This document shows positions 26,563 to 34,805 of a stretch of DNA of 38,088 bases, one piece after another. Source of the stretch: Dehalococcoidia bacterium (GTDB lineage Bacteria > Chloroflexota > Dehalococcoidia > Lucifugimonadales > Lucifugimonadaceae); assembly GCA_028281895.1 (NCBI GenBank), contig JANQIZ010000137.1, positions 1-38,088 on the forward strand. The letters are read 5' to 3'. The notes under the pieces were generated by a model. It worked only from the letters and a program-made list of their open reading frames with translations. It made no database searches and had not been told where the DNA came from. The translations under genes and the position numbers were made by a program. Each line of letters opens with the position of its first letter. The stretch's first letter is position 1.

Positions 26563-27378
26563 ATGGGAACATCTGGCGCGTACGGCGGCTCGGCTCGCCA
26601 GGCTTGGACTGCCAGCCGAGACCGGATAGCCGAGTTGGTCGGTGACACCGTTGTGGGCTCCGGAAGCGATTCGTCCAACGCCGCCGCGATAGACGCCCTT
26701 CTTGGCGCGATTTCGGACGATGACCCCGCGGTGGCAATGCCCCGAATCACTACGTCCATCCTCCCAGGTCTGGCCACCTCGTCCCAGCCAGGACGAGCAG
26801 GATTCGGCGTAGGAGGTCACCGAATCTCACCCGCTGTCACTGGCGGCGGGCGATCTCGCCGACGCATTTCTCGGGGTGCGCGGCTGGGTGGCCTCGCAGT
26901 TGGGGCCGGATACGCTATCAGACAGGGGAATGCAGATTCCCTTCTCGAGCTGGGTATCGTTCTTGCAGACATTGCAGGCATGTCTCCGGCACAGCAGTGC
27001 CTCGAAATCCTGAACGCTCTGATCGGAGACTCGGGCCATCCAGATGAGACCGCACTCCGTCATGCACTGATTGAGGTACTGGAGTTCATTCTAACTGCAT
27101 CCGAGTTGCCAGATCCAATTTCGATGGTGAAACAATTCATATCCAGATTTGTGTTCCAAATAATGTTGGTCGAGATAGGAGATGCGCTACTTGATTCGCG
27201 CCTGGACGCCGAACGAGCCGCGAGACTAGAGGACGAAATCGAAGGATGGCTGGACGCCAGGCTGGAGCATGCAAATACTCCGGACGAGTCCGAATTCAGG
27301 ATCCCTACCGATTTCGAGTTTGCGACGGCCGCTATTTTGGCTGAAGCCAGGCACATCCAGCAGGCGGCGACTTCGTGA
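26563..27378 (+). CDS. qatB: QatB-like protein
   Basis: Between qatA and qatC. Starts MGTSGAYGGSARQAWTASRDRI, Gly/Ser-rich N-terminus and helical C-terminus. Called mainly from synteny. Confidence 0.85.
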   Translation: MGTSGAYGGSARQAWTASRDRIAELVGDTVVGSGSDSSNAAAIDALLGAISDDDPAVAMPRITTSILPGLATSSQPGRAGFGVGGHRISPAVTGGGRSRRRISRGARLGGLAVGAGYAIRQGNADSLLELGIVLADIAGMSPAQQCLEILNALIGDSGHPDETALRHALIEVLEFILTASELPDPISMVKQFISRFVFQIMLVEIGDALLDSRLDAERAARLEDEIEGWLDARLEHANTPDESEFRIPTDFEFATAAILAEARHIQQAATS

Positions 27379-28631
27379 TTTCGAACTTCGAAATTCGACC
27401 AGAGTCTAGTTCAGCGCACGAAGCTCAACGGATTCAATTGGCCTTCCCAGTCGGGCGAGGCGCTGCAACCGACATTCACCTCAATGTCGATCCCTGGTTC
27501 GACCGATTTGGTGGCGCTGGGGATGTTGAGGCGGATTTCGGGCGACTTGCCCTGGCCGCTTTCTTGGTCGATCGCAAGGTTCCGCTTCCAGCTCATCTGA
27601 CCCGTAGTCTGAACATACTAGTCCAGATGATCGATCCGGATCCATGGGTGGATGTAGCGGTTCAGGTCAATGCTTTACTCGAATGGTTGACAGGCGACGT
27701 GTGGAACGTGAATTTCACCCGAGAAGATTCGGACGCAAGACCGATTGCTTCCTTAACAGAGTCACAAGCTGATACCGTCACGTTGTTTAGCGGTGGGCTT
27801 GATTCGTTTGCTGGCGCTGCAATCGCCGAAGATTCTTCTCCCGGCGACCGACTCTACCTATCTCATGCCGACGACCCAATCACTCGGGGAGCCCAACGGC
27901 GTGTGGCTCGATGGTTTAGGGCGCGCTGCATCCAGCTGCCAATTGTCGAGGTCGACTTTCGAACTAAGGGACCGAATCGTCAGCGACGCTCTAGAGCACT
28001 GATGTTCATGGGTTTGGCTGCGGCGCTTGCATCCAGCAGCGGCGCGCGACAAGTAGAGGTGCCAGAGAACGGTTTCACCAGTCTCAATCCACCGCTGCGG
28101 CCTAATCGAGGGGGCGCGATGTCTACTCGGTCGACCCACCCCCTGACGCTGAAGCGACTCAACGACATACTGGACAAGGTAGGCAGTTCGGTGAGCATTG
28201 CCAATCGCCACGATCACCAGACGAAAGGTGAGCTGGTTCGTTCGTTTGTCGAATTGGGACTAGCCGATTCCGAAACCGGGATAGCTGAGACATTCTCATG
28301 TGGTAAGCCTGACACGCGCTTTTTCGGCGGCAATCCTAGCCACAATTGCGGTCTAGATGTCGCCTGCGTAACGCGACGTGCAGCAATTGCAACTGCGGGT
28401 GTGGCCGATCTGACCCCGTACGTTGTCGACGAGATCTCGGGCAGTTCGCTGGAAGACTTCCTGAAGGTTCGGCGGGACGACATCATGGCGATCCAAATAG
28501 CCTGCTTGCGCGACTTCACACTCGCCGATGTTCTATCGCATGGCGGTCTTCCCTCGGATTGGGATCCGGCCGACGCTGTCGATCTTGCGAACCGCGGATT
28601 GGACGAACTACGGCAGATTCAGCTCCAGTGA
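27375..28631 (+). CDS. qatC: QatC: QueC-like PP-loop ATPase
   Basis: VTLFSGGLDSFAGAAIAEDS (PP-loop SGGxDS) and VPENGFTSLNPPLRPNRGGAMSTRSTHP. Overlaps qatB by 4 nt. Confidence 0.93.
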   Translation: MISNFEIRPESSSAHEAQRIQLAFPVGRGAATDIHLNVDPWFDRFGGAGDVEADFGRLALAAFLVDRKVPLPAHLTRSLNILVQMIDPDPWVDVAVQVNALLEWLTGDVWNVNFTREDSDARPIASLTESQADTVTLFSGGLDSFAGAAIAEDSSPGDRLYLSHADDPITRGAQRRVARWFRARCIQLPIVEVDFRTKGPNRQRRSRALMFMGLAAALASSSGARQVEVPENGFTSLNPPLRPNRGGAMSTRSTHPLTLKRLNDILDKVGSSVSIANRHDHQTKGELVRSFVELGLADSETGIAETFSCGKPDTRFFGGNPSHNCGLDVACVTRRAAIATAGVADLTPYVVDEISGSSLEDFLKVRRDDIMAIQIACLRDFTLADVLSHGGLPSDWDPADAVDLANRGLDELRQIQLQ

Positions 28632-29395
28632 CAAGTAGTCTTCCTCCCATCGACGTACATGCTCATGTCGACCCCTCGGTGACGGCTCGACAGATTGATG
28701 CCCTGGATGGTGCCATCGTCTTTGCCATGACGCGGACACTCGACGAAGCTCGAGCGGCCCGACATCGCTCATTCGATACGATTCTGTGGGGCTGCGGGGT
28801 ACATCCTGGCCTGAAGTCAGCATTGAATCGATACGAGGCCCCTGCATTTCGCGCGCTCGCCGAGGACTTCGCGCTCATAGGCGAAATCGGCCTCGATGGC
28901 ACTAGGGGTAACTTGGCGCGGCAGCTTGGAGTATTTGCTTCGATTCTGCAGCAGTGCGCCGACCTTCGTGTCGTGTTTTCCATTCATTCAGCAAATGCGC
29001 AAGACCAAGTACTTGACGTGATCTCCTCGCATTCGACAAGTGGAGCAATCCTCCATTGGTTCACGGGAAACGAAGCTCAGATTCAGCGTGCATACGATCT
29101 TGGCTGCTATTTCTCAGTCAACGCAGCCATGACGAACCTGCAGATGCAATCAATGCCACCGGACCGACTGCTGCCGGAGACTGATTTCCCAGCCACAGTT
29201 CGGCGCTCCGGTATCCGAACCCCGGGTTCTACCTCGTCACTCGAGGCGCGCGTAGCAAAAATTCTAGGTGAACCCGTCGGTGCCGTACGCGAACGTTGGT
29301 ACAGGAACCTTGATGAATTGGTGGCGACCGCGATGATCCGTGATCGGTTACCTAAGCAGCTTGGTCACGCGCTCACCGCGCTGCAGAATCGATAG
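28628..29395 (+). CDS. qatD: QatD: TatD-like metal-dependent hydrolase
   Basis: PPIDVHAHVDPS, WGCGVHPGL, LIGEIGLDG, FSIHSANAQDQVLDVI, ILHWFTG, LLPETDFP. GTG start at 28628 overlaps the qatC stop (GTGA). Confidence 0.93.
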   Translation: MTSSLPPIDVHAHVDPSVTARQIDALDGAIVFAMTRTLDEARAARHRSFDTILWGCGVHPGLKSALNRYEAPAFRALAEDFALIGEIGLDGTRGNLARQLGVFASILQQCADLRVVFSIHSANAQDQVLDVISSHSTSGAILHWFTGNEAQIQRAYDLGCYFSVNAAMTNLQMQSMPPDRLLPETDFPATVRRSGIRTPGSTSSLEARVAKILGEPVGAVRERWYRNLDELVATAMIRDRLPKQLGHALTALQNR

Positions 29396-29438
29396 GCCGG
29401 GAAGGTTGCGCACGGCTACATGGCTTCCGCCTGGGTTT

Positions 29439-29476
29439 ATGGTGGAGACGGGGGAGAGTCGAACTCGCGGATGAAC
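29439..29476. repeat. Right copy of the 38-bp tmRNA/tRNA 3'-end-like direct repeat (candidate att site)
   Basis: atggtggagacgggggagagtcgaactcgcggatgaac; 35/38 identical to 7852-7889. Begins 44 bp after the qatD stop. Confidence 0.75.
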
Positions 29477-29579
29477 GTGGCGATCCACCGTATCTATCCT
29501 ACCAAACGAAGCTTTCTATGAATAGACCGACGAGGCTGTTGGGTATATCGGCTCAGGCATCTGCGTGAAGTAGAATTCT

Positions 29580-30026
29580 TCAAAGGTTCGAAAGCACCAC
29601 AATGTATGCCGTCCCAATTGAGGCAAAGCCAAAGATAAGCTCGCGCAGTCTGATCTCACTCCTGACCTTGACTAATCTTCGCGATCTGTCCGCAGTATTT
29701 TGAACCTTGGCCGCCCGCCCCAGGTTTCTAATCATACTAGATGTTGCAACGATCCAAAAGAAAACGACCAGGAGTGTTGCTGCATAACCAACTGGATGTA
29801 TGGAGACTTGAATCGCCACAATGTTGAAAGCGATTACAAATGGTGCTGTATATGCGGCAAACGCCTTAAAATAGTCGGCGACGCCGATGCACGTGCGGGG
29901 TTCAAGGACCAGCTGTTGACCAAGGAGTTGACTAATGTTCAGTACGATCGTCCGGGATATTAAAACTGTCACCACACTGAAAACAGAGGGCAACAAAACA
30001 ACCAAACTGTCGAAGAAGCTGTTCAT
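29580..30026 (-). CDS. Small integral membrane protein (about 4 TM)
   Basis: MNSFFDSLVVLLPSVFSVVTVLI...FKAFAAYTAPFVIAFNIVAI...YAATLLVVFFWIVATSSM...IFGFASIGTAYIVVL. ATGA overlap with the upstream gene (30026-30023). Confidence 0.7.
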   Translation of the reverse strand: MNSFFDSLVVLLPSVFSVVTVLISRTIVLNISQLLGQQLVLEPRTCIGVADYFKAFAAYTAPFVIAFNIVAIQVSIHPVGYAATLLVVFFWIVATSSMIRNLGRAAKVQNTADRSRRLVKVRSEIRLRELIFGFASIGTAYIVVLSNL

Positions 30027-30550
30027 GCGGTACAGTAGGTCAACAGCGGGTGCCCGATCCAAGTCAGCTCGGGCAGCGATGGATCATTCATTGATGCCGG
30101 CTCGTCAATCAATGGGAAGTCGGTAGGAGCTAGGGTGCCATGGATTTCAATCTCGAAGATCTCCCCGCTTGCCAGTTTGCGTCGGTCGTAACTCGCGATT
30201 GATGTCGGTTCTGACCATTGACCGCGCAGCGCATTGGAGAGTCGATGGACTTGTATAGAGGCCGGCTTGTTTAATCCATTCTCAATACGACTGACAGCCA
30301 CCAGCAAAGTTCGGGCTAATGTGAAGTGTGTCTGAAATGATGCATAAACATCAAGCTTGTCACCAGGATCACGGCACCATATATTGTCCGGTGCCCCAAA
30401 CCAATACACTGCCATGACATAATTATCGTCTTCCAAGACGTCGTCACTCAGAATCGCATCGGTGTAGTCGATACGCATAGCGCATCCGTGGCGTCGGTTA
30501 CCAGCCAAATCCCAAATTCGCTGCCCAATGGGAGAGCTAATGTAGGGCAT
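30023..30550 (-). CDS. Hypothetical protein in a four-gene overlapping operon
   Basis: 175-aa ORF overlapping both neighbours; no recognised domain. Confidence 0.7.
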   Translation of the reverse strand: MPYISSPIGQRIWDLAGNRRHGCAMRIDYTDAILSDDVLEDDNYVMAVYWFGAPDNIWCRDPGDKLDVYASFQTHFTLARTLLVAVSRIENGLNKPASIQVHRLSNALRGQWSEPTSIASYDRRKLASGEIFEIEIHGTLAPTDFPLIDEPASMNDPSLPELTWIGHPLLTYCTA

Positions 30551-32375
30551 GACAAAACTCGTTCGGATCTGACAAGAACGTCGAAATCGTCCGTTCGACG
30601 ATTCGCGGTGGCAGTTCTCCTTTCATTGATTGACTAATCGCAAGGCTAAGGCCTGTCAACTGCTCGAAAGCCGGATTGAGCATCGCACGAATGTGGACAA
30701 CTCGAGTTTGGCCTCCAAACAGATTAAACACAACGCGATTGTGCCGATCAAATTCCCAATAGAGTAAGTCTCGTTCGACAACTAGCCGAGGAGGAGGAGA
30801 GAAAGCATCAGGAAATCGGTGAGAGATGAAATCGAAACCACCACCCCCAATTTCCCATGTGATAATTCGATCATCGTCATCCGCTTGAGTCAGAGTAAGC
30901 AGGGGTCGCAAAGCGGGAAGTTCGTTTGGGTCGACCTCGGCAGCATCTTGGTTGTATATGGTGGTGATTACTCGATGGAACTCAAGATGAATCTCGGCAC
31001 CAATATGAACGCATCGCAATTCACAGTCGAAATACTGAAGGGCGCTGGCTAGTCTCCGGACGTTTACTGCTTCTGTATTACTCAACGCGTCGCTATCTTG
31101 ATGGATCAAGTATTCCACCGCATCAGCGTACGCTTCAATGTCTCTAGGGTCTTTCTCTTCGTATCGCACCTGCGCGATATCGTGCTTAGCCAACAAAATG
31201 CTGCGTGAGTGCTTATACCAAATGTCGCGTGCGTGTTCACTTTCGATTTCGGTGATTAATGGATTGCGAAGATGCTGCGCGGTTCGTTGTAGTCGGGTAT
31301 CAGGAAGTGTCCGGAGCTTTTCAGCGATGTTGAAATCCGTCGACATGTCGTGACTGGAAACTCGTATTCTGATGTCGCCACCAATGCCGGCACGTCTTAG
31401 CGTTCTACGCGCGTGCCGGTATGAATCGGAAATCCATTCAAATCTCTCGTTCAGTTCGTTTCCATTCATCGCGCCGCGATTTGAAAGAATCCGTAATGTC
31501 GTTAGGAATTGGATATTGCGGCCCGCAATTTGCACGCGGCCTTTTTTGTCTCTGCGCGATGAATCACGGTCGGCTAGATCAATGGGATAGTCTCGAACCA
31601 GCGCGTCCAAATGGCGCGTGTTGCTAACGGGCAGATACCACCGCGGTCTGTCGGAGTAGCGAGCTGGCATGTCGGTAGCTTGGATGCGGAAGCGTTCGCG
31701 CTCGGAATCTAGATTGGCTTCGGTAACTGATAGCCAACTAAACGCATCTATCATATTTCGTGCCTGAGCTGCCGATCGCACACTGTTCAGCAAATGCGTC
31801 ATCTCTTCGTAACGCGTCTGCAAGAGACTGCGCTCTTCGTGATATCGGACAATAACTTCCGGCACTGCTACGTATCGGCGAGTCCCGAGGTGCCGATTCA
31901 ATCGCTCGATACGCTTGGCAAATGCTCGTGTGCGATTACCGTGGGGTTCATTCGTAGTGAAATCTTGTAATGAGGATCGTGCGCTGCTGGCGATCGATTG
32001 AATAGATTCCCAATTTTTGCCATTTCGCACCAAGGAAGGATCGTCCCAAATCTGTCCTAGGCCAAGCCTTGAAGCTACGTGGTTGCTAATCTCTATGAAA
32101 GCCGCAGGCAGCACTGAAAACGGCATTCGTGAATTGTCGAGAAACTGTGTGATGAGATACGAGTGATTCGCATCCGCCGAGCTTGGGTTCAAGTAGTCGA
32201 AGATGAGATCAGAATCTAGTACGTGTACGCAATGATATCCAGCGGTTTGTAAGGCAAGATCGCGCTCAATGTTGAGATTGTCGGCGTGTCTCTCTTCCAA
32301 AGTACCCTTCAAATCGAACCAGGTAGTGAGATCTTCGAGGGTTGAAGTCGCTACGGATCGCTGTTGGGATTCCAT
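30537..32375 (-). CDS. Large hypothetical protein with PIN-like N-terminal motif
   Basis: GYHCVHVLDSDLIFDYLNPS...FSVLPAAFIEISNHVASRLG resembles the acidic-residue spacing of PIN domains; the remainder is unassigned. Confidence 0.75.
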   Translation of the reverse strand: MESQQRSVATSTLEDLTTWFDLKGTLEERHADNLNIERDLALQTAGYHCVHVLDSDLIFDYLNPSSADANHSYLITQFLDNSRMPFSVLPAAFIEISNHVASRLGLGQIWDDPSLVRNGKNWESIQSIASSARSSLQDFTTNEPHGNRTRAFAKRIERLNRHLGTRRYVAVPEVIVRYHEERSLLQTRYEEMTHLLNSVRSAAQARNMIDAFSWLSVTEANLDSERERFRIQATDMPARYSDRPRWYLPVSNTRHLDALVRDYPIDLADRDSSRRDKKGRVQIAGRNIQFLTTLRILSNRGAMNGNELNERFEWISDSYRHARRTLRRAGIGGDIRIRVSSHDMSTDFNIAEKLRTLPDTRLQRTAQHLRNPLITEIESEHARDIWYKHSRSILLAKHDIAQVRYEEKDPRDIEAYADAVEYLIHQDSDALSNTEAVNVRRLASALQYFDCELRCVHIGAEIHLEFHRVITTIYNQDAAEVDPNELPALRPLLTLTQADDDDRIITWEIGGGGFDFISHRFPDAFSPPPRLVVERDLLYWEFDRHNRVVFNLFGGQTRVVHIRAMLNPAFEQLTGLSLAISQSMKGELPPRIVERTISTFLSDPNEFCHALH

Positions 32376-32381
32376 AACTGC

Positions 32382-33392
32382 TCAGACTCCCTGACGTTGT
32401 TCGCGTGCTTTGTGCAACAACCCAGTAAGAACAACATGTGGTCCAGCATCAAACGTGATGGTCCAATTCCGCAGCGCGTCTTGCACTTGTGACTTGAAGG
32501 AATTAAGAATGAATTCGTTTCGGAACAAGCCGCCTGCGCAACCGATCTGCAATTGTCGGCCGGATGACTGATCGAATGATTTTGCTATATCTCCGATACT
32601 ATTCGCGATGTTCTGTGTGCGACTCGAGATAAAAGCAGCTATTTCCGAATTTGGCTGGATCATGGCCCAGCGAGCCATTGGGATGACAAGTGTAGAAATA
32701 AAGCGGCGTCGGCGGCTTGGAAGTATTCTTACCATTTCTAGCAAGGATCCTTGATTGGAGACATCAAACCGTCCGTCATGAAGGAAAGTGCGTGAATGTT
32801 CGAGTAGCAGAAGTTCGAGCTCTGAATCTCGGGGGACGTTCAAGTCGCCAGCAGCCAATTCGCGAAGGAAGTCTACACCAATCGTGTAACCAGCTCCTTG
32901 ATCGTCCACCGAGGGGATGCCTTGGTTGACGAACTGGATCGACGTTTCGTTGAGCTTGCGATACGCGAGCGTTAGGCCTGTGCCGGCAGATGCGAGTATT
33001 GTGTGCTTTGAATTAGGATAAACTGCCATCCCTGCCTCTAGTTCTGGCACGACAACGAATTGTGAAGTATCGAATTCTTTTTCCTGTAGCCGCTGTATAT
33101 AAAAATCCCGAATTGCGCGTGACGGAGCACCGGTGTGGGCGATGGCCGAAAAGGCGATATGATCGCTCATCGAAAAAGCCTGTGATTGGAGTTCGTCAGC
33201 GGCTTTTTGCAGTAGCATGATAATTACGGCATCCGTTGCACTATTGTCGAAATCATGATATGGATCTTGTTCGTCGATGTGCTCTGACGATTTAAATGGG
33301 GAAATCGCGCGAGTAGTGATATGTTGAACCGCCACTGAACATCTGTAATTGCCAATTGATATTGCTGCATCGAACGTCGACAAACGTGCCAT
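32382..33392 (-). CDS. ASKHA-fold (BadF/BcrA, GlcNAc-kinase-like) ATPase
   Basis: AAISIGNYRCSVAV, HTILASAGTGLTLAYRK, VDDQGAGYTIGVDFLRELA, IGCAGGLFRNEFILNSF. Start placed at MARLSTFDAAISIG; the ORF track extends to 33464. Confidence 0.75.
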   Translation of the reverse strand: MARLSTFDAAISIGNYRCSVAVQHITTRAISPFKSSEHIDEQDPYHDFDNSATDAVIIMLLQKAADELQSQAFSMSDHIAFSAIAHTGAPSRAIRDFYIQRLQEKEFDTSQFVVVPELEAGMAVYPNSKHTILASAGTGLTLAYRKLNETSIQFVNQGIPSVDDQGAGYTIGVDFLRELAAGDLNVPRDSELELLLLEHSRTFLHDGRFDVSNQGSLLEMVRILPSRRRRFISTLVIPMARWAMIQPNSEIAAFISSRTQNIANSIGDIAKSFDQSSGRQLQIGCAGGLFRNEFILNSFKSQVQDALRNWTITFDAGPHVVLTGLLHKAREQRQGV

Positions 33393-33734
33393 CCTTCTCG
33401 GTTTGTGGTCTGCGTGAACATTTGATACGTCGGGCGGGGGCTGGCCAGAGAGAAATCGAAGCAACGAAGGCTGCCGCTATTGTTCTTGTCTGACCGGCCA
33501 GCACGTACCGGGCCCGGGCTCGATCGGCCATTGTAATCTGTGACCGGCTATTGCGGTGATTCTACGGTGAAGCTTCAACCGCGCCCCCAGCTGGTATCTT
33601 CCAGAGACAGCAAACAGTTCCTGCTTAGCTGCGGTATTTTGATTTGAATTGGTGGAAGAGTACCCGATTCTAGGCAGGTGTTCGAGGGCGCTCTAACGCG
33701 CATCTAGGATTTAGCTTGGATCAGGCGAGGTCGT

Positions 33735-33930
33735 CGATGGGCGTCCCGGGGACGGGCTCAGGGAGATACTCGAGGAAACGGGCCTGCAGGTGTCCAAGGC
33801 GATGTACCTCGGCTCGATAAACGTTGATTTGGATTCGCGTCGAATTCGGATGCTAGCTTACCAGGCTGAACCAGATCGCAAAATGTTGTCCTCAGCCACG
33901 AACACGCTGCCCACAAATGGATACCTGATC
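33735..33930 (+). pseudogene. Decayed Nudix hydrolase fragment
   Basis: Frame reads VVDGRPGDGLREILEETGLQVSKAMYLGSINVDLDSRRIRMLAYQAEPD; REILEETGL is the REx2EExG part of the Nudix box. Confidence 0.55.
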
Positions 33931-34061
33931 GTCACATGGACGTTTTGGCATGGACACCCCCATTGCTGGGATTCTCAAGGAATTCCTCGTTCACAGAGAA
34001 AAAACGGGGGTCTTCGACGGGTCAGCGATCTCGCCATTAGAATGGCGCAATGAGCCTCTGA

Positions 34062-34499
34062 TTGTTCGAACAATTTGTAGGCACCCCAGCGCACGGAGAC
34101 CCCGCCGCCTCAGTGGACGGCACCCTGGTCTCCTACCGGTCCACGGACGATAGAATCCATGAGATCTGGGGAATGATCGCGGGCCGTGGATGGCTGGAGC
34201 TGCGTGAGTCACTCCGGCGCGCGTCTCCCGGTGGATCCATGGTTGACGAGCTGATCGCCTCAGCGTCACTTCCGTGTGCCAGTTGCGGATACCCAATCGT
34301 CGACACAGCACTTCGCTGGCATCCGCGGATCTATGTCTCGGGGCCACTCGCCGACTGGAGTTGGGGCCTACCGCACGGAATATCGCGGGAGCCAGGAACG
34401 CCGGTGACCGGATCGTGGAGACTGTCCGATCAGGCGTTGCACCTGCGGTCGGAACCTTCCGGTGATCATTCGTCTCCGCCGGGCGGGCGACGCACGTAG
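34062..34499 (+). CDS. Hypothetical protein
   Basis: 145-aa ORF with plausible composition (IWGMIAGRGWLELRESL...CASCGYPIVDTALRWHPRIYVSGPL). Confidence 0.4.
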   Translation: MFEQFVGTPAHGDPAASVDGTLVSYRSTDDRIHEIWGMIAGRGWLELRESLRRASPGGSMVDELIASASLPCASCGYPIVDTALRWHPRIYVSGPLADWSWGLPHGISREPGTPVTGSWRLSDQALHLRSEPSGDHSSPPGGRRT

Positions 34500-34756
34500 C
34501 AAATGGCTTCCGCATACCTGCTCCATGCGACGCGCAGGTGTCCGGGTTCGAGGTCAGATCTTGTGAGTCGGCTTCTCGGTACTCGGCTAACATTATTGAG
34601 ACTACATATCATTAATACGTATTGCGTACGGCTCAACACGCGCCTAGACTGGTCGCTCTCTTGGACAGATGGCGACGGTCGCAACCCCGGGCGTCATCGA
34701 GAGTAACCCTGGTTCCCGATCCGAGATTTCTCACGGTTAAGCACAACATTTTCTAA

Positions 34757-34771
34757 TGATACTAAGTATCA
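34757..34771. promoter_or_regulatory. Fur-type 7-1-7 palindrome
   Basis: TGATACT-A-AGTATCA, perfect dyad 34 bp upstream of the lipoprotein ATG; 12 of 14 arm positions match the Fur-family 7-1-7 consensus TGATAATnATTATCA. Confidence 0.6.
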
Positions 34772-34805
34772 AATTAGAACTACTATCAAACGCTAGAAAG
34801 GTCGA

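Noticed and set aside
34606-34640. AATACGTATT palindrome
   Set aside because: Short AT-rich palindrome expected by chance; no linked gene start.
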